From Lactiplantibacillus songbeiensis (GTDB lineage Bacteria; Bacillota; Bacilli; Lactobacillales; Lactobacillaceae), in NCBI RefSeq assembly GCF_005405125.1, contig NZ_BJDL01000011.1, positions 1 through 64,000 on the forward strand: a stretch of DNA of 64,000 bases, in the 5' to 3' direction. The position numbers and the translations under genes were made by a program. The notes beneath the pieces were generated by a model. It did not search any database and was not told the origin of the DNA. It saw nothing but the letters and a program-made list of their open reading frames with translations. The stretch's first letter is position 1. Each line of letters opens with the position of its first letter. This document shows, in pieces, positions 37,325 to 48,903 of this stretch.

Positions 37325-37348
37325 CATCTTCTGAGGAGTTGAACAATC

Positions 37349-37861
37349 ATGCAATTAAAGCCTTTTACCGCAGTGTTACCCACAACTAGCGGTCTTGAAA
37401 AAATCACTACTGGCACCACGGCAGACTGGACGGCCGCCGATGAACAGATCCAGACAGCCCCAGCCTACTATTGGTATGAACTAACAAACCACGGCATTCA
37501 TCAGTGGCGGTTAATCGCCAATTGGACCACACCAGCTACGGTCACGACCATGGCCCCGGCCGCCATCAATACCGTTTTATATTCCCAACAACCCGTCATC
37601 GAAATGTTAATCGACGACTGGGTCGGACATTTTCCTAAAGCCTGTGACGTCACCGATCCAACAGGAACGACCCACCGGCTGTGGCAGATCACCGATGCCG
37701 ATGTGCTAGCTGACATTACGGAAACGATGGCCACCGTGACGCCGCGCCAAACCTGGCTCACGACCACCCCGACACCATTAGTCATGCTAATTGCGGAACC
37801 GGAATGGGCCAAGTTTGAGCAACCATTGACGATGCCAGCACACTTGATTCGCTTGGGCTAA
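37349..37861 (+). CDS. Hypothetical protein
   Basis: This 170-residue protein has no signal peptide, membrane segment or motif I recognise. It is rich in Thr, Pro, Trp and Ala, with YYWYELTNHGIHQWRLIANW near residues 40-60 and a second half with MLIDDWVGHFPKA. A GAGGAG ribosome site and a promoter-like sequence make it a credible gene. It is one of only three plus-strand genes in the window and sits alone between the ruv operon and yfhO, an unusual place, so it may be lineage-specific. It shares a bidirectional terminator with yfhO. Confidence 0.8.
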   Translation: MQLKPFTAVLPTTSGLEKITTGTTADWTAADEQIQTAPAYYWYELTNHGIHQWRLIANWTTPATVTTMAPAAINTVLYSQQPVIEMLIDDWVGHFPKACDVTDPTGTTHRLWQITDADVLADITETMATVTPRQTWLTTTPTPLVMLIAEPEWAKFEQPLTMPAHLIRLG

Positions 37862-37934
37862 CATCGGATAACTTAAAAACAGATATGCTTGGTGCTAGTT
37901 GGTTTAAATTGCCACTCTAGTTGGCCCAGAATCG
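37862..37934. other. Left flank of repeat copy 2
   Basis: No gene. GTTGGCCCAGAATC at about 37919-37933 continues the similarity of the repeat to copy 1 with small gaps. Confidence 0.4.
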
Positions 37935-37991
37935 GCTGGAACGTGGTGGCTGCGTTTTCGGGCCATAGTGCGGTCTCGAAAGCCGGGCTTT
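37935..37991 (+). repeat. 57-bp dispersed intergenic repeat, copy 2
   Basis: It begins GCTGGAACGTGGTGGC and ends with the perfect palindrome AAAGCC-G-GGCTTT. It is 47/57 identical to 32372-32428. It lies 73 bp after the hypothetical gene and before the bidirectional terminator at 38021. Confidence 0.75.
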
Positions 37992-38020
37992 AATTAATGG
38001 AAATTAAAAAATGAGCGTTT

Positions 38021-38070
38021 AAAAAAAGTCGGTACGACCTGGTCTCCACCAAGTCATACCGACTTTTTTT
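38021..38070. terminator. Bidirectional terminator between the hypothetical gene and yfhO
   Basis: AAAAAAGTCGGTA pairs with TACCGACTTTTTT, with further inner pairs, giving T-tracts on both strands. It serves the plus-strand gene at 37349 and the minus-strand yfhO gene. Confidence 0.9.
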
Positions 38071-38086
38071 GTTCATTAATGTCAAC

Positions 38087-41000
38087 TTAGTGTGACCGTC
38101 GTTGCAGCGGTCGGCGCCACCAAACTTGCCAACTAGCAATGACAGCCGTTACGACTAAACTCAATACGGTTAAGCTCCCACCTAAGACTAACCCAGGCGT
38201 GCGGTAACGTAGCTTGATATCGTGCTTACCGGCAGCTAATCGGGCCCCGACAAAGCCATCATTGACCTGTTGTGTTTTGACTGAGCGACCATCAACTTGC
38301 AATTGCCAGCCCGTCGAATATGGAATCGACGTGGTCAAAACAGTTGGCCGCTGACTAGTTTTAGTCTGACCAGTCACTTGGTTATTAGTGACCTTTAAGT
38401 TAGTTAAGCCCTGCTGCTGTAGCCGCGAAGTCTCCGATTGATAGGTTGCCCCAAATGGGACTGCGACCAGCTTGGCATGTTTGAAATGAATGCCTTGCAT
38501 ATTGGTAAAGTCTAGCGTAATCGTCTTTCGCAACCGATCGCTATAACCTAAATTAAAGACCGCCGCATGCCGTTGCTCATAATCAGACATATTGGTTGTC
38601 CCTAATTGATCGAAATCTACCGAATTGTCAACGGTTTTGGCCGTTAACGTGTACCCGCTGGCGCTCAGACTATCCTTGATGCCATCCCGAAATTGATTAA
38701 CTTGATCTAGTTTCGTATTGGGCCGGGCATTAAAGACCGTGCTAGCATCACTTGTCTGCAAGCTTTGACCAATCGAAGATCGATCATAAGTGATCCCCGT
38801 CAACGATAAATACAATTCTGACTGCCGATACTTTTCAGGATGCTTGATTTTTAACTGATACGACAGCTGGTTACCTTGCACATCACTTGTCAGACTCGTT
38901 AACCGTTGCCGATTTGCCGTCGTCGTGCGATCAACGATGGCTTGATTGGTTTTAATTAACTGCTGAACCGCCGCTGACGGCCGCGTCATTTTGGTTGCCG
39001 GCGCCAAAGCTTGTCGCTGCTTCGTTGTTAACGTCGTCGCATCGGCTTTGAGACCAGAAACGCCATTCGACGTCCCCGCCGCATGTTGCATCCGATAAAT
39101 GATGACTTTATCAGTCGTATCCAAAACACTACTGTCATCAACTTGTACTTGATAATCAACTGGTTGACTACGTTTGACTGGCGTGATGGTTGGCACCCCC
39201 GCCAGCTTAGTCGTCGTTAACGCCCCTTGTAGCATAGCTTGTTCCCGGTCGACCGGCGATAATTGCTGATAAGCGGCCGTAGAGAACTGTTGTGCTTGGG
39301 TATAGACCAGTGGCAACGTCTGGTTCGACTTTAGAATCACCGTTCCGGTATGATTACTCAGGCCATAAACAAATTTATCCGGATAAACTTTGACCTGACC
39401 ATTAGCTGATTTAACCGGAGTATAGCCCGCCGGAATTGACTGATTAGTCAGTTGATCAGCCCGCGCAAATAAATACTTGACCCCTAACAAACTATTTAAG
39501 GTTGTCCGTTCATTTAAACTGCCTAAAGGCGCATTCATGGCATATTCCACATTGCCAACGGACTGACTCAACTGACCAAGGGCGGCACTTTGAACTGAGA
39601 AGTAAGACCCCACTGTATGGGTGCCTAAAACCATCGGAATATTATTACCGGCTGAACGAATCGTATAGTAATTTGGCATTAAGTTTGTTCGATAAAACCC
39701 ACTTTTGGGCAATCCTGTATTCGCATCGTCCAAATAGTGTTTGACCCAAGTCAGCGCCGTTCCCCGGCGAATCTGTTCACTAGCGCCGGAAGTTGTATTA
39801 ATACTGAGCCAGCCCAACCCATTAGTCATCAGGTTAAGCATCACCAGCCCCATTAATAGCCCACGATATTGCCATGGTGGCAAGCTAAAGATCCGTTGTA
39901 GTAACACAAAAATCACCAATGCCAATATCACTAAGAAGGTGGCAATATCATGTTTACGAATATTTAAATAAAAACCGTTGACGACCCAAATAACGGCAAT
40001 TAAGCCCAAGCTGAACCCCGCCAACCATTTCAAATCGTCACGCGTTAACGTTGGCAATTGATCCACTAAAATCATCGTCACATAGGCAAAGACGAGGGTC
40101 GCCATCAATAACCAGCGATTGGACGGTGAGGAAAAAACATTGAAGACCGCCGCAAAAGCGGGCACCAAGATACCAATGGCCATGCCGACAATAACCACGT
40201 TAATATAAAAATACTGTTTAAAGTGACGTAAGCTGTAAATCAACCCCAGCCAGCTAATCCCACTTAAACCTAAAGTAACCCAATATTGAACCCCACCACC
40301 GTTGGTCAGCAGGCAGTTTGGCAGATTAACGTAATAATTAATTGGATAGGTCCACAGCCCGTTTGCAAAATCAAAACTGGTCCGCGTTGCATGCAGCATT
40401 GCTAATAGCGTCGGTACTAAGATCACGCCAGCCATCGCAACGCCTAAACTAACTGCCCCTAAGAAACGGCCTAATAATTGTTTAAAAGCCGGTATCGGCT
40501 GCTTTTCAGCAATCAATTGCCAATAACGGATACCCACATAAATCAAGCTACCTAAAGCCAATAAATAAGCAAAATAAAAATTACTCATAATGACAATACC
40601 CGTCAGCACGGTCAATGGCCACCAAGCGCGGCCATGCAAGACCCGTTCAATCGCCCAGCATAGTAGTGGGAACCAGATCATCGGTAATAAGAAAAAGGGA
40701 TGGTGCATACTGACATAGAATGTGTAGGCCGTAAACGTATACGTTAAAGTCCCAATCAAACGGCTTAATCGACTGAACTTAAACTGGCCACTAAACCCTA
40801 AGAACGCTAGCCCAATCGTATAAAAGCGGAGAAAAATCAAGCCCTGGTAGCCGGCTTCCAGCTGGGCATGTGGGATCAACGCCACGAGATAGTTAAACGG
40901 ATCACCGACCACATAATACGCAAAGGTCGTTAGTTGATCCGCCCCCAAACCGAGATTCCACGACCAGCTAAATAACCCTTGTTGGCTAGGATGCTGTAAG

Positions 41001-41164
41001 ATCTTTTGAAATTCAACCAAAATTGGAAAGTGTTGGGCAATTCCGTCGACTTCCCAAATCAAGGTCCGTCCCGCTAAAAATAAACTGCCAAAGGTCATCG
41101 TCACAATGATGACGAACCCCAGCGAGTACCAGCCCCATAGCGGTAGTCTGCGTAATTTAGTCAA
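38087..41164 (-). CDS. yfhO: YfhO-family membrane glycosyltransferase
   Basis: This very large protein of about 1025 residues has a dozen or more N-terminal membrane helices and a large extracellular C-terminal part (from about residue 470) closed by one last helix and a basic tail. The first loop has the GRTLIWEVDGIAQHFP motif of the YfhO/DUF6311-like GT-C proteins. B. subtilis YfhO is linked to glycosylation of lipoteichoic acid, so a cell-envelope sugar transfer is likely. The start at TTG 41164 has GAGGGGGG 5 bp upstream; the longer frame to 41197 reads through it. It is inserted between mutL and ruvA, which are adjacent in many relatives. Confidence 0.88.
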   Translation of the reverse strand: MTKLRRLPLWGWYSLGFVIIVTMTFGSLFLAGRTLIWEVDGIAQHFPILVEFQKILQHPSQQGLFSWSWNLGLGADQLTTFAYYVVGDPFNYLVALIPHAQLEAGYQGLIFLRFYTIGLAFLGFSGQFKFSRLSRLIGTLTYTFTAYTFYVSMHHPFFLLPMIWFPLLCWAIERVLHGRAWWPLTVLTGIVIMSNFYFAYLLALGSLIYVGIRYWQLIAEKQPIPAFKQLLGRFLGAVSLGVAMAGVILVPTLLAMLHATRTSFDFANGLWTYPINYYVNLPNCLLTNGGGVQYWVTLGLSGISWLGLIYSLRHFKQYFYINVVIVGMAIGILVPAFAAVFNVFSSPSNRWLLMATLVFAYVTMILVDQLPTLTRDDLKWLAGFSLGLIAVIWVVNGFYLNIRKHDIATFLVILALVIFVLLQRIFSLPPWQYRGLLMGLVMLNLMTNGLGWLSINTTSGASEQIRRGTALTWVKHYLDDANTGLPKSGFYRTNLMPNYYTIRSAGNNIPMVLGTHTVGSYFSVQSAALGQLSQSVGNVEYAMNAPLGSLNERTTLNSLLGVKYLFARADQLTNQSIPAGYTPVKSANGQVKVYPDKFVYGLSNHTGTVILKSNQTLPLVYTQAQQFSTAAYQQLSPVDREQAMLQGALTTTKLAGVPTITPVKRSQPVDYQVQVDDSSVLDTTDKVIIYRMQHAAGTSNGVSGLKADATTLTTKQRQALAPATKMTRPSAAVQQLIKTNQAIVDRTTTANRQRLTSLTSDVQGNQLSYQLKIKHPEKYRQSELYLSLTGITYDRSSIGQSLQTSDASTVFNARPNTKLDQVNQFRDGIKDSLSASGYTLTAKTVDNSVDFDQLGTTNMSDYEQRHAAVFNLGYSDRLRKTITLDFTNMQGIHFKHAKLVAVPFGATYQSETSRLQQQGLTNLKVTNNQVTGQTKTSQRPTVLTTSIPYSTGWQLQVDGRSVKTQQVNDGFVGARLAAGKHDIKLRYRTPGLVLGGSLTVLSLVVTAVIASWQVWWRRPLQRRSH

Positions 41165-41323
41165 CTGAACCCCCCTCTTTTTTCGGTGGTCACCCACCAG
41201 TCCCCATTCATTTCTGAAAATAAGTATAAAAGTAGTTTACCATGAATTCAGCCGTTAACTGGGCTTCATCACTAACCTTTAACCTAACTTTGCTAATTTG
41301 TGACTTAATAGTTACACAAAACC

Positions 41324-41364
41324 AAAAAGTCTGCTAACAGTTACACACCGTTAACAGACTTTTT
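41324..41364. terminator. mutL terminator
   Basis: AAAAAGTCTGCTAAC (41324-41338) pairs with GTTAACAGACTTTTT (41350-41364). It lies 47 bp beyond the mutL stop and has T-tracts on both strands. Confidence 0.85.
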
Positions 41365-41410
41365 ACAATAAAACTGATTTTTAGTTAATTAACTCGCCCA
41401 ACGCGCAATC

Positions 41411-43438
41411 TTAATTGTGACTTTGCGCCGTATGGCTATCTTGAATCCGTTTGAACATCTTTTCCATATCAGAATTCGTAAAATGAACCGTCACCGGCCG
41501 GCCGTGTGGGCAATTAAAGGGATTCTCACAGGTCGGTAACTTTTTAAGCAATGCCCGTGCTTGTTGATCATCCAAATGATGATTGGCTTTGATGGCACGT
41601 TTACATGACATCATAATCGCCGTTTTCTCCCGAAATTGGGCCACGGTTAACTTATCATCATTCAAGACCCAATCAATCATTTCTTTAATCGTGTCTTCCT
41701 CTTGTCCCGCCTTAAACCAAGTCGGATGCGCGTGGACAATAAAGCTATTACCACCAAACGGCTCCAAGTGTAGCCCTAATTCGGCTAGTAACGGCAACTG
41801 CTCTTTAATTTTCAACACATCACTGGTGGGATAATCCAGAATGATTGGGACTAACAAGTTTTGTTGGTCCGCACTGACTTCGCCAATGGCTTGGCGATAA
41901 TATTCATAGTTAATCCGTTCTTGGGCCGCATGTTGATCCAAGATATACATGCCATCATCGGCTTCCGCCAACAAATAAGTGCCATGCATCTGACCTAGAT
42001 AACGTAACGTTGGAAAGCGCTCCGATGACTCAGTGGCGTCAGCCGGTGCAGATTCCGCTGGCATCGCCACCCTAGCCGGTTTAGCCGCTGGTTGTCCAAA
42101 TGGCAACGCCGGCGTCTCATGTTGATACTTTGCATCAAATTCAGCAACCATGGGCGTCTTTAACTCATTGCGGGCGGCAATCATAATCGGTTCAGTAGGC
42201 GCCGTGCTGGGCTGTTGATCCGCTAAATGTGCGGCTGACTTAGCCGGCGTGGCGGCCATTGAAGCCGTCGCAGGTGCAGGTGTCACTTCAGCGGCAGGCG
42301 TTGCCATTGATGCCGGTGTCGCCCGCGTTAAAGCTGGGCCAACTGGCAACGGTTGATGCTGCGATGACGCAGCATTTAAATCCATCGCTAACTGATCCGT
42401 ATTCAAACGTTCCCGCCGATGACTGCCCAGATTGGTCAGTGCCGATGGAATCAAATTGACGTTCGCTAACCGTGCCGTAATCGTGGTACTGATCAGTTTC
42501 GCCAACTCGGGTTCTCTGCTTAACCGGACTTCTTGTTTTGTTGGATGCACATTCACATCGACCAAAAGTGGATCCATTTGAATCGCCACCACAGCAATCG
42601 GGTAACGACCGACCATCAACTTGGAACCATAGCCTTTAATCACTGCTTTGGTCAACTGTTGATTCTTGATAAACCGGCCATTGATCAAAAGTGAGATATA
42701 CTGGCGACTCGCACGGGTTAACTCTGGTAACGCCACATAACCCGTCACCTGATAATCATCTGACTCACCAGTAATGGCGACCATCTTGCGTGCATTTTGC
42801 ACGCCGTAAATGCCGGCAATAACTTGCTGCAGGTCGCCACGACCAGCTGTTTTCAGCAATTCTTTATGGTTATGAACGAGCCGAAATGCCACTTGCGGAT
42901 AGCTCAAAGCTAAGCGATTAACGATATCTAAAATATTAGCCAATTCTGTTTGCGCTGACTTCAAGTATTTTAAGCGGGCCGGCGTGTTGAAGAACAAGTC
43001 AGTCACACTAATATCGGTCCCTTTACGTAAGGGGGCCGGTGCTTGCTTCAATAATTTGCCGCCGCGATAATGAATACTGGTGCCAGTCGTCCCGTTACTC
43101 GTATTCAAAACGACATCGGCAATAGACGCAATACTAGGCAACGCTTCACCACGAAAGCCCAACGACTGCACACGAAATAGATCAGCTCGTGACGTGATTT
43201 TACTCGTTGCATGTCGTTTAAAGGCAATCAAAACGTCGTCTTCGGCAATCCCGTCACCATCATCGATCACTCGAATCGACTGAATACCGGCTTCCGCGAC
43301 CATCACATCAATCTGGGTGGCATGCGCATCCAACGCATTTTCAACCAGTTCTTTAACGACTGACGCGGGCCGTTCAATCACTTCGCCCGCGGCAATTTGA
43401 TCCGCTAATACGGATGATAATTCATGAATTTTACTCAT
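41411..43438 (-). CDS. mutL: DNA mismatch repair protein MutL
   Basis: This GHKL ATPase of about 675 residues has N-terminal [25 protein letters not shown] motifs. The C-terminal dimerisation/endonuclease domain has [12 protein letters not shown] and a metal-binding CPHGRP near the end. Between them lies a long Ala/Pro/Thr-rich linker (about residues 355-460). It couples MutS mismatch recognition to strand cleavage. The ATG at 43438 is better spaced than the GTG at 43441. It is 26 bp after mutS in one operon. Confidence 0.96.
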   Translation of the reverse strand: MSKIHELSSVLADQIAAGEVIERPASVVKELVENALDAHATQIDVMVAEAGIQSIRVIDDGDGIAEDDVLIAFKRHATSKITSRADLFRVQSLGFRGEALPSIASIADVVLNTSNGTTGTSIHYRGGKLLKQAPAPLRKGTDISVTDLFFNTPARLKYLKSAQTELANILDIVNRLALSYPQVAFRLVHNHKELLKTAGRGDLQQVIAGIYGVQNARKMVAITGESDDYQVTGYVALPELTRASRQYISLLINGRFIKNQQLTKAVIKGYGSKLMVGRYPIAVVAIQMDPLLVDVNVHPTKQEVRLSREPELAKLISTTITARLANVNLIPSALTNLGSHRRERLNTDQLAMDLNAASSQHQPLPVGPALTRATPASMATPAAEVTPAPATASMAATPAKSAAHLADQQPSTAPTEPIMIAARNELKTPMVAEFDAKYQHETPALPFGQPAAKPARVAMPAESAPADATESSERFPTLRYLGQMHGTYLLAEADDGMYILDQHAAQERINYEYYRQAIGEVSADQQNLLVPIILDYPTSDVLKIKEQLPLLAELGLHLEPFGGNSFIVHAHPTWFKAGQEEDTIKEMIDWVLNDDKLTVAQFREKTAIMMSCKRAIKANHHLDDQQARALLKKLPTCENPFNCPHGRPVTVHFTNSDMEKMFKRIQDSHTAQSHN

Positions 43439-43464
43439 CACGTTCAGCCTTTCTCACTTAAACC

Positions 43465-46125
43465 TTACTTCGTTAACTTTTGTTGCCATTTGTAGAGTTG
43501 ATTCATCACGTCCATCGGGGTCATCGCCATTAAGTTCAATTGTTTCAACTGTTGAATGACCTTTTCACTCTTGGTATCAGTCACAGTCGGCTCTGCAAAT
43601 AACGATAATTGTTCTTCTGGTGCGGGCGTTGCCGCGACTGCCGCTGGGGCACTATCCGCCGTTTCATCGGGGACAATCGTTTCAGCAGGTTCAACCGGCG
43701 TACTTGCGGATGAACTAACTGGCGCTACCTGCGTTGAAACTGTACTCCCTTGTTCTTCTAAGCTGGCCAAGATCTTATTGGCGCGCTTTAATAAGTCCGC
43801 TGGCATGCCAGCTAATTTAGCCACGTGCACCCCGTAAGATTTATCGGCAGCACCGGCTTCAACTTTATGCAAGAAGACCAGCTCACCATTTTGCTCTGTC
43901 GCCCCCACATGGACGTTTTGCAGTCCGGCCAATTCTTGATCTAGCGCGGTTAATTCATGATAATGCGTTGAGAATAATGTTTTGGCATGAATATTGTTAT
44001 GCACAAATTCAATAATAGCTTGGGCTAACGCCATCCCATCGTAAGTCGCCGTCCCCCGCCCAATTTCATCAAATAAAATCAGACTATTGGCGGTGGCATG
44101 CTTCAACGCATTGTTGGCTTCCTGCATTTCGACCATAAACGTACTTTGCCCTGAAATCAGATCATCAGTCGCCCCAATCCGGGTAAAGATTTGATCAAAG
44201 ATCGGCAACTGGGCTTTTTTCGCCGGCACGAAACAACCAATCTGCGCCATAATGACCGTTAATGCTAATTGTCGCATATACGTACTTTTACCAGACATGT
44301 TCGGCCCAGTAATCAGCATGACCGTCTCATCGGGAGCCATCTTCACGTCATTGGGCACATAGCTCTGGTTACCCATCACTTTTTCAACGACCGGATGCCG
44401 GCCATCAATTAGCTCTAAGTCATGTGACTTCGTTAGCGTTGGTCGGACAAAGTGGTAGTCTTCACTAACGACCGCAAAGCTTTGCAACACGTCAATCGCA
44501 GCAACGGCCTTAGCTAACGTTTGAAGCCGTTTAATCGCCCCTTTAACCGTTTCTCGCACTTTTGTAAATAAGGTATACTCCAACTGTGTAGAATGGCTCT
44601 CAGCCTCTAATATCAAGCTTTCATGTTCTTTTAACTCTGGTGTGCTAAAGCGTTCAGCGTTCGTCAACGTTTGCTTCCGTTCATACCGGTCCGCTGGTAA
44701 TTGGGCTAAGTTGGCTTTCGTCACTTCGATATAGTAACCAAAGACCCGGTTGAAGCCGATCTTTAAGTTCTTAATCCCCGTCACTTGGCGTTCCTGTGCT
44801 TCCAAAGCCGCAATCCACTTTTTCCCATTATTCATGGCATCCCGATACTTATCGAGTTGCTCGTCATAGCCATCTTTGATAACCCCACCATCGGTCACCG
44901 ATAAGGGTGCTTCGTCAACAATGGCCCGGTCGATCAGATCCGCCACATCTTCCACGGGATCTAGCCGACTGACTTCATCCTTAAAGACGTCAGCATCTAA
45001 TTCCGCCAAAATATAACGCAACTTCGGTACTTGGCGTAAGGACGTCTTTAGTTGAATCAAATCGCGACCATTCACACTGCCAAATGCGACCCGGCCAGCT
45101 AACCGTTCGAGATCGTAAACTTTGGTGAGTTCTTCTTGTAAATTACTACGTTCAAAATAATGTTCTAATAATGCCGCAACTTTATTTTGTCGCGTCTCAA
45201 TATCAGCTTTCACGATCAACGGCCGATCTAGCCATTGCTTTAATAATCGGCCACCCATCGCCGTTTTAGTCTCATCTAGCAACCACAATAAGGTCCCTTG
45301 CTTTTTACCAGTCCGAATCGACCGCATTAATTCCAAATTATACTTGGAATTATGATCGAGCTTTAAGAAATATGAGGGCTCATAGGCAATTGCCTTTTGT
45401 AAATGCGCCAGACTCCGCTTTTGGGTCACGTTGATATACATCAACAAATGTTCAACCACTTGCTGCTCTAAAGCGACCGTTAAATCTTGCGTTAAATAGC
45501 TGAGTTCCGCTTGGGGTTCAACCTTATTTTGCTCCGAAATTAAGATGCCGAGTGCTTTAATCTGGGTGCGTAACTCGGTTGGTACTGTCTCATCAACGAC
45601 AATTTCCTTAGTTTGCAGACTCGTTAATTCATTAACCAACGCGTCATTAGTCGTTAACAAGCTCGTTTTGAGTTCCCCCGTCGACAGATCGGCGTAAGCA
45701 AATCCATATTGACCGGCGGCTTGAACTAACGCGGTCAAATAGTTATTCGACTTCGCTTGTTCCGCCCCACGTTCGAGTGTCGTCCCAGGTGTGACCAACT
45801 GGATGACTTCACGCTTGACCATCCCTTTAGCCAGTTTAGGATCTTCCATCTGCTCACAAATAGCGACCTTATAGCCTTTATCAACTAAAATATCAATATA
45901 ATTTTGAACCGCTCGATGTGGCACCCCACACATAGGAATGGGATTGGCGGCGGAATGGTTCCGCGTCGTCAAAGTTAATTCTAAAAGTTGCGCGCCTTTA
46001 ATGGCATCATCAAAAAACATTTCATAGAAATCCCCGAGCCGATAAAACAAAAAGGCATCGGGATATTGATTTTTAACTGCAAAATACTGCTTCATCATTG
46101 GCGTTTCTTTTGCTTTTGTTGACAC
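43465..46125 (-). CDS. mutS: DNA mismatch repair protein MutS
   Basis: This 886-residue MutS has the mismatch-binding motif near the N-terminus ([15 protein letters not shown]), the ATPase Walker [10 protein letters not shown], Walker [17 protein letters not shown] and a C-terminal Ser/Thr/Pro/Ala-rich linker before the tetramerisation end. The start is GTG at 46125 with AGGAAC 7 bp upstream. It begins the mutS-mutL unit, 27 bp after ymdB. Confidence 0.97.
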   Translation of the reverse strand: MSTKAKETPMMKQYFAVKNQYPDAFLFYRLGDFYEMFFDDAIKGAQLLELTLTTRNHSAANPIPMCGVPHRAVQNYIDILVDKGYKVAICEQMEDPKLAKGMVKREVIQLVTPGTTLERGAEQAKSNNYLTALVQAAGQYGFAYADLSTGELKTSLLTTNDALVNELTSLQTKEIVVDETVPTELRTQIKALGILISEQNKVEPQAELSYLTQDLTVALEQQVVEHLLMYINVTQKRSLAHLQKAIAYEPSYFLKLDHNSKYNLELMRSIRTGKKQGTLLWLLDETKTAMGGRLLKQWLDRPLIVKADIETRQNKVAALLEHYFERSNLQEELTKVYDLERLAGRVAFGSVNGRDLIQLKTSLRQVPKLRYILAELDADVFKDEVSRLDPVEDVADLIDRAIVDEAPLSVTDGGVIKDGYDEQLDKYRDAMNNGKKWIAALEAQERQVTGIKNLKIGFNRVFGYYIEVTKANLAQLPADRYERKQTLTNAERFSTPELKEHESLILEAESHSTQLEYTLFTKVRETVKGAIKRLQTLAKAVAAIDVLQSFAVVSEDYHFVRPTLTKSHDLELIDGRHPVVEKVMGNQSYVPNDVKMAPDETVMLITGPNMSGKSTYMRQLALTVIMAQIGCFVPAKKAQLPIFDQIFTRIGATDDLISGQSTFMVEMQEANNALKHATANSLILFDEIGRGTATYDGMALAQAIIEFVHNNIHAKTLFSTHYHELTALDQELAGLQNVHVGATEQNGELVFLHKVEAGAADKSYGVHVAKLAGMPADLLKRANKILASLEEQGSTVSTQVAPVSSSASTPVEPAETIVPDETADSAPAAVAATPAPEEQLSLFAEPTVTDTKSEKVIQQLKQLNLMAMTPMDVMNQLYKWQQKLTK

Positions 46126-46152
46126 TTTGGTTCCTACTTTCTATGACCTAAA

Positions 46153-46959
46153 TTAATCGTCAAAATAAGGGTGATCAGGGTTAATTAAGACCCGTTGAAT
46201 CTTCTTAGCATGACCAGTCTTGCCATCTAAATCAATGACACAACCGGATAAGACTGCCGGACTGTCTTCTTGCACATTGAACCGCGTTGGCATCTGATCC
46301 AGAAAACGACTAATGACGTTTTCACGTGTCATCCCTAAGATACCATTATATGGCCCCGTGAAACCCACATCCGTTAAGAAGGCGGTCCCGCCAGGTAAGA
46401 TCCGATTATCACTCGTCTGCACATGCGTGTGCGTCCCGACCACAGCGCTGACTTGACCATCTAGATACCACGCCAATGCTTCTTTTTCGCTGGTGGTTTC
46501 GGCATGCATATCAATAAAGATATTCGCCGTTTGCTGACGCAATTCATCGACCACGGGTTTGACCGTGGTAAATGGGTTCGCTAAGTTTTGACCCATGAAC
46601 ACGTTACCTTGCAAGTTAATCACAGCTAACTTTTCCGCATTAACCTTTAAGATCGTATAACCGACACCCGGAGTCGTTTCGGCTGGAAAGTTCAACGGGC
46701 GGACTAACTTCTTCGCGTCCCCAATAAAATCAAAAATTTCATTGTTATCCCAAGTATGATTGCCCATCGTAATCACATCGGCACCAGCTGTTAAGAAATT
46801 TTTATAAACTTCTTGATTAATCCCGCGACCTCGCGTGGCGTTTTCACCATTCACAATCGTGACTTGTGGCTTATAGCGCCGCTTGAGCTTAGGTAAGTAC
46901 GTTTCAATGGCGTCTTGGCCAACGTTACCCATGACATCACCAACAAATAAAATTCGCAT
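46153..46959 (-). CDS. ymdB: YmdB metallophosphodiesterase
   Basis: This 268-residue calcineurin-like protein has FVGDVMGNVGQDA, NGENATRGRG, MGNHTWDN, DMHAETTSEK and GTHTHVQTSD metal-binding motifs, typical of YmdB/DUF64. In B. subtilis it hydrolyses 2',3'-cyclic nucleotides and affects biofilm and motility gene expression. It follows rny, as in B. subtilis, but a terminator lies between them, so read-through or a separate promoter is needed. Confidence 0.92.
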   Translation of the reverse strand: MRILFVGDVMGNVGQDAIETYLPKLKRRYKPQVTIVNGENATRGRGINQEVYKNFLTAGADVITMGNHTWDNNEIFDFIGDAKKLVRPLNFPAETTPGVGYTILKVNAEKLAVINLQGNVFMGQNLANPFTTVKPVVDELRQQTANIFIDMHAETTSEKEALAWYLDGQVSAVVGTHTHVQTSDNRILPGGTAFLTDVGFTGPYNGILGMTRENVISRFLDQMPTRFNVQEDSPAVLSGCVIDLDGKTGHAKKIQRVLINPDHPYFDD

Positions 46960-47071
46960 ATGTTCTCCCTTGTTTGACTGTTATAACAATTATTTTAGCA
47001 TTAATCACCCGAAAATGCGGTGTCCGGCTTGGTATTATTTTACTTAACGGCCCTGACCAGATCACCAATCG

Positions 47072-47108
47072 TAAAAAAATAAGCCTAAGACTTTTCAGTC
47101 CTAAACTT
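47072..47108 (-). terminator. rny terminator
   Basis: The stem 47081-47092/47097-47108 (G-U pairs in minus-strand RNA) is followed by TTTTTTT, 10 bp after the rny stop. Confidence 0.88.
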
Positions 47109-47117
47109 ATCTCTTGT

Positions 47118-48677
47118 TTATTTAGCGTAGTCAACTGCTCGAACTTCCCGAATAACGGTAACCTTAATGTGTCCAGGATATTCAAGTTCATTTTCGATTT
47201 GCTTTTTAATATCGTGCGCCAAAACGGTCGCCTGTAAATCAGACACGTCTTTCGGCTTAACGATAACCCGAATCTCACGACCAGCTTGGATAGCATAACT
47301 CTTCTTAACGCCATCTTCCGCATTCGCAATCGTTTCAAGTTTTTCAAGTCGATGAATATAATTCTCCAACGACTCGCTCCGAGCACCTGGCCGAGCTGCA
47401 GATATCGCATCCGCAGTTGCAACCAAGACGGCAATAATGGATTTCGCTTCAACATCACCATGATGTGACGCAATCGTATTGATTACCACTGGGTTTTCTT
47501 TGTACTTCGTTGTTAATTCCACGCCAATTTCAACGTGGGAACCTTCGATCTCGTGATCAACGGCTTTACCAATATCGTGTAATAATCCTGCGCGTTTCGC
47601 GACAGTAACATCTTCACCAAGTTCAGCGGCCAAAACGCCCGCCAACTTCGCAACTTCAATTGAATGATTTAAAACATTTTGCCCATAACTAGTCCGATAA
47701 TTCAAGCGACCGACTAACTTGATCAAGTCAGGATGCATCCCGTGCAACCCTAAATCAAAGACCGTTTGTTCACCGGTTTCGCGAATCTTTTCGTCCATTT
47801 CTTTACGAGCTTTTTCAACCATTTCTTCAATCCGAGCCGGATGAATCCGACCGTCTTGAATCAACTTCTCTAACGCAATTTTAGCGATTTCACGCCGAAT
47901 TGGGTCAAAGCCACTCAAAACGACGGCTTCCGGAGTATCATCGATAATTAAATCGATCCCGGTCAACGTCTCTAAGGTCCGAATATTCCGACCTTCACGA
48001 CCGATAATCCGGCCTTTCATGTCGTCATTCGGTAAGGAAACCACGGAAACCGTGGTTTCGGATACCATATCCGCGGCACTTTGTTGGATGGCTTGAACGA
48101 TTAAGTTCTTCGCTTCTTTTTCAGACTGCGACTTAACCTCGTCCGTACTTTCTTTGATCATCACGGCTCGCTCATGCGTTAATTGATCCCGCGTTTGCGT
48201 TAAAATCCGTTCCCGCGCTTGATCTTGCGATAAGGCGGCGACCTTTTCTAATTCAGCTTGACGTTGCGTGATTAGTGAAGCTGCACTTTGTTGCTGTTGT
48301 TCCACACGTTTTTGCTCGTTGGCAATTTTATCTTCCTTTTTGCCTAAAGCATCTTCGCGTTTTTCAAAAGTATTTTCCTTATGATCCAAAGTCTCTTCGC
48401 GTTGTAACAACCGGTCTTCTTGCTTTTGCACTTCATTCCGGCGTTGCTTTAACTCGTTTTCAACTTCAGTTCGGTAACGGTGACTCTCTTCTTTTGATTC
48501 AAGAACTTTTTCTTTCTTGTGAGTCTCCGCTTGCTTCTTGGCTGAAGCAATAATACCCTCAGCTGTGTGCTTGGCCGCGTCCAATTCTTTTTCATGGATA
48601 TTCTTACGAACGACATAACCAATCCCATAGCCGACAACAATTGCGATGACTGCGAGGATTATACCGAAAACATTCAT
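47118..48677 (-). CDS. rny: Ribonuclease Y
   Basis: This 519-residue membrane-anchored endoribonuclease starts mRNA decay. It has one N-terminal membrane helix, a long charged coiled coil (residues ~30-200), a KH domain ([12 protein letters not shown]) and an HD domain ([12 protein letters not shown]). The length is typical. It lies between recA and ymdB, as in B. subtilis. Confidence 0.97.
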   Translation of the reverse strand: MNVFGIILAVIAIVVGYGIGYVVRKNIHEKELDAAKHTAEGIIASAKKQAETHKKEKVLESKEESHRYRTEVENELKQRRNEVQKQEDRLLQREETLDHKENTFEKREDALGKKEDKIANEQKRVEQQQQSAASLITQRQAELEKVAALSQDQARERILTQTRDQLTHERAVMIKESTDEVKSQSEKEAKNLIVQAIQQSAADMVSETTVSVVSLPNDDMKGRIIGREGRNIRTLETLTGIDLIIDDTPEAVVLSGFDPIRREIAKIALEKLIQDGRIHPARIEEMVEKARKEMDEKIRETGEQTVFDLGLHGMHPDLIKLVGRLNYRTSYGQNVLNHSIEVAKLAGVLAAELGEDVTVAKRAGLLHDIGKAVDHEIEGSHVEIGVELTTKYKENPVVINTIASHHGDVEAKSIIAVLVATADAISAARPGARSESLENYIHRLEKLETIANAEDGVKKSYAIQAGREIRVIVKPKDVSDLQATVLAHDIKKQIENELEYPGHIKVTVIREVRAVDYAK

Positions 48678-48861
48678 GTTTCCACCTCCGCATCACCAAA
48701 ATCCAGTTAACATAAAATCAACTACAAATTTTCAGATGTTATATTTTGATTACTTACACACTTGTTATTCTAATGTTTGAAACTAGTAGTGTCAACTTAA
48801 AGTCTTATGTGAAGCCCATCGTTAGCTATCAAACGTCCCTTAACTTATGCAAAAAATATGT

Positions 48862-48894
48862 ATAAAAACGCCCAAAACCACCGTTTTGGACGTT
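48862..48894 (-). terminator. recA terminator
   Basis: AACGCCCAAAAC (48867-48878) pairs with GTTTTGGACGTT (48883-48894), followed by TTTTAT on the minus strand, 10 bp after the recA stop. Confidence 0.88.
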
Positions 48895-48903
48895 AACAAT
48901 CAT

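Noticed and set aside
46937-47473. Minus-strand frame of 178 codons overlapping the 3' end of rny
   Set aside because: It is a frame-shifted shadow of rny; the protein is Arg/Leu/Ile-rich without a domain and runs over the rny terminator.
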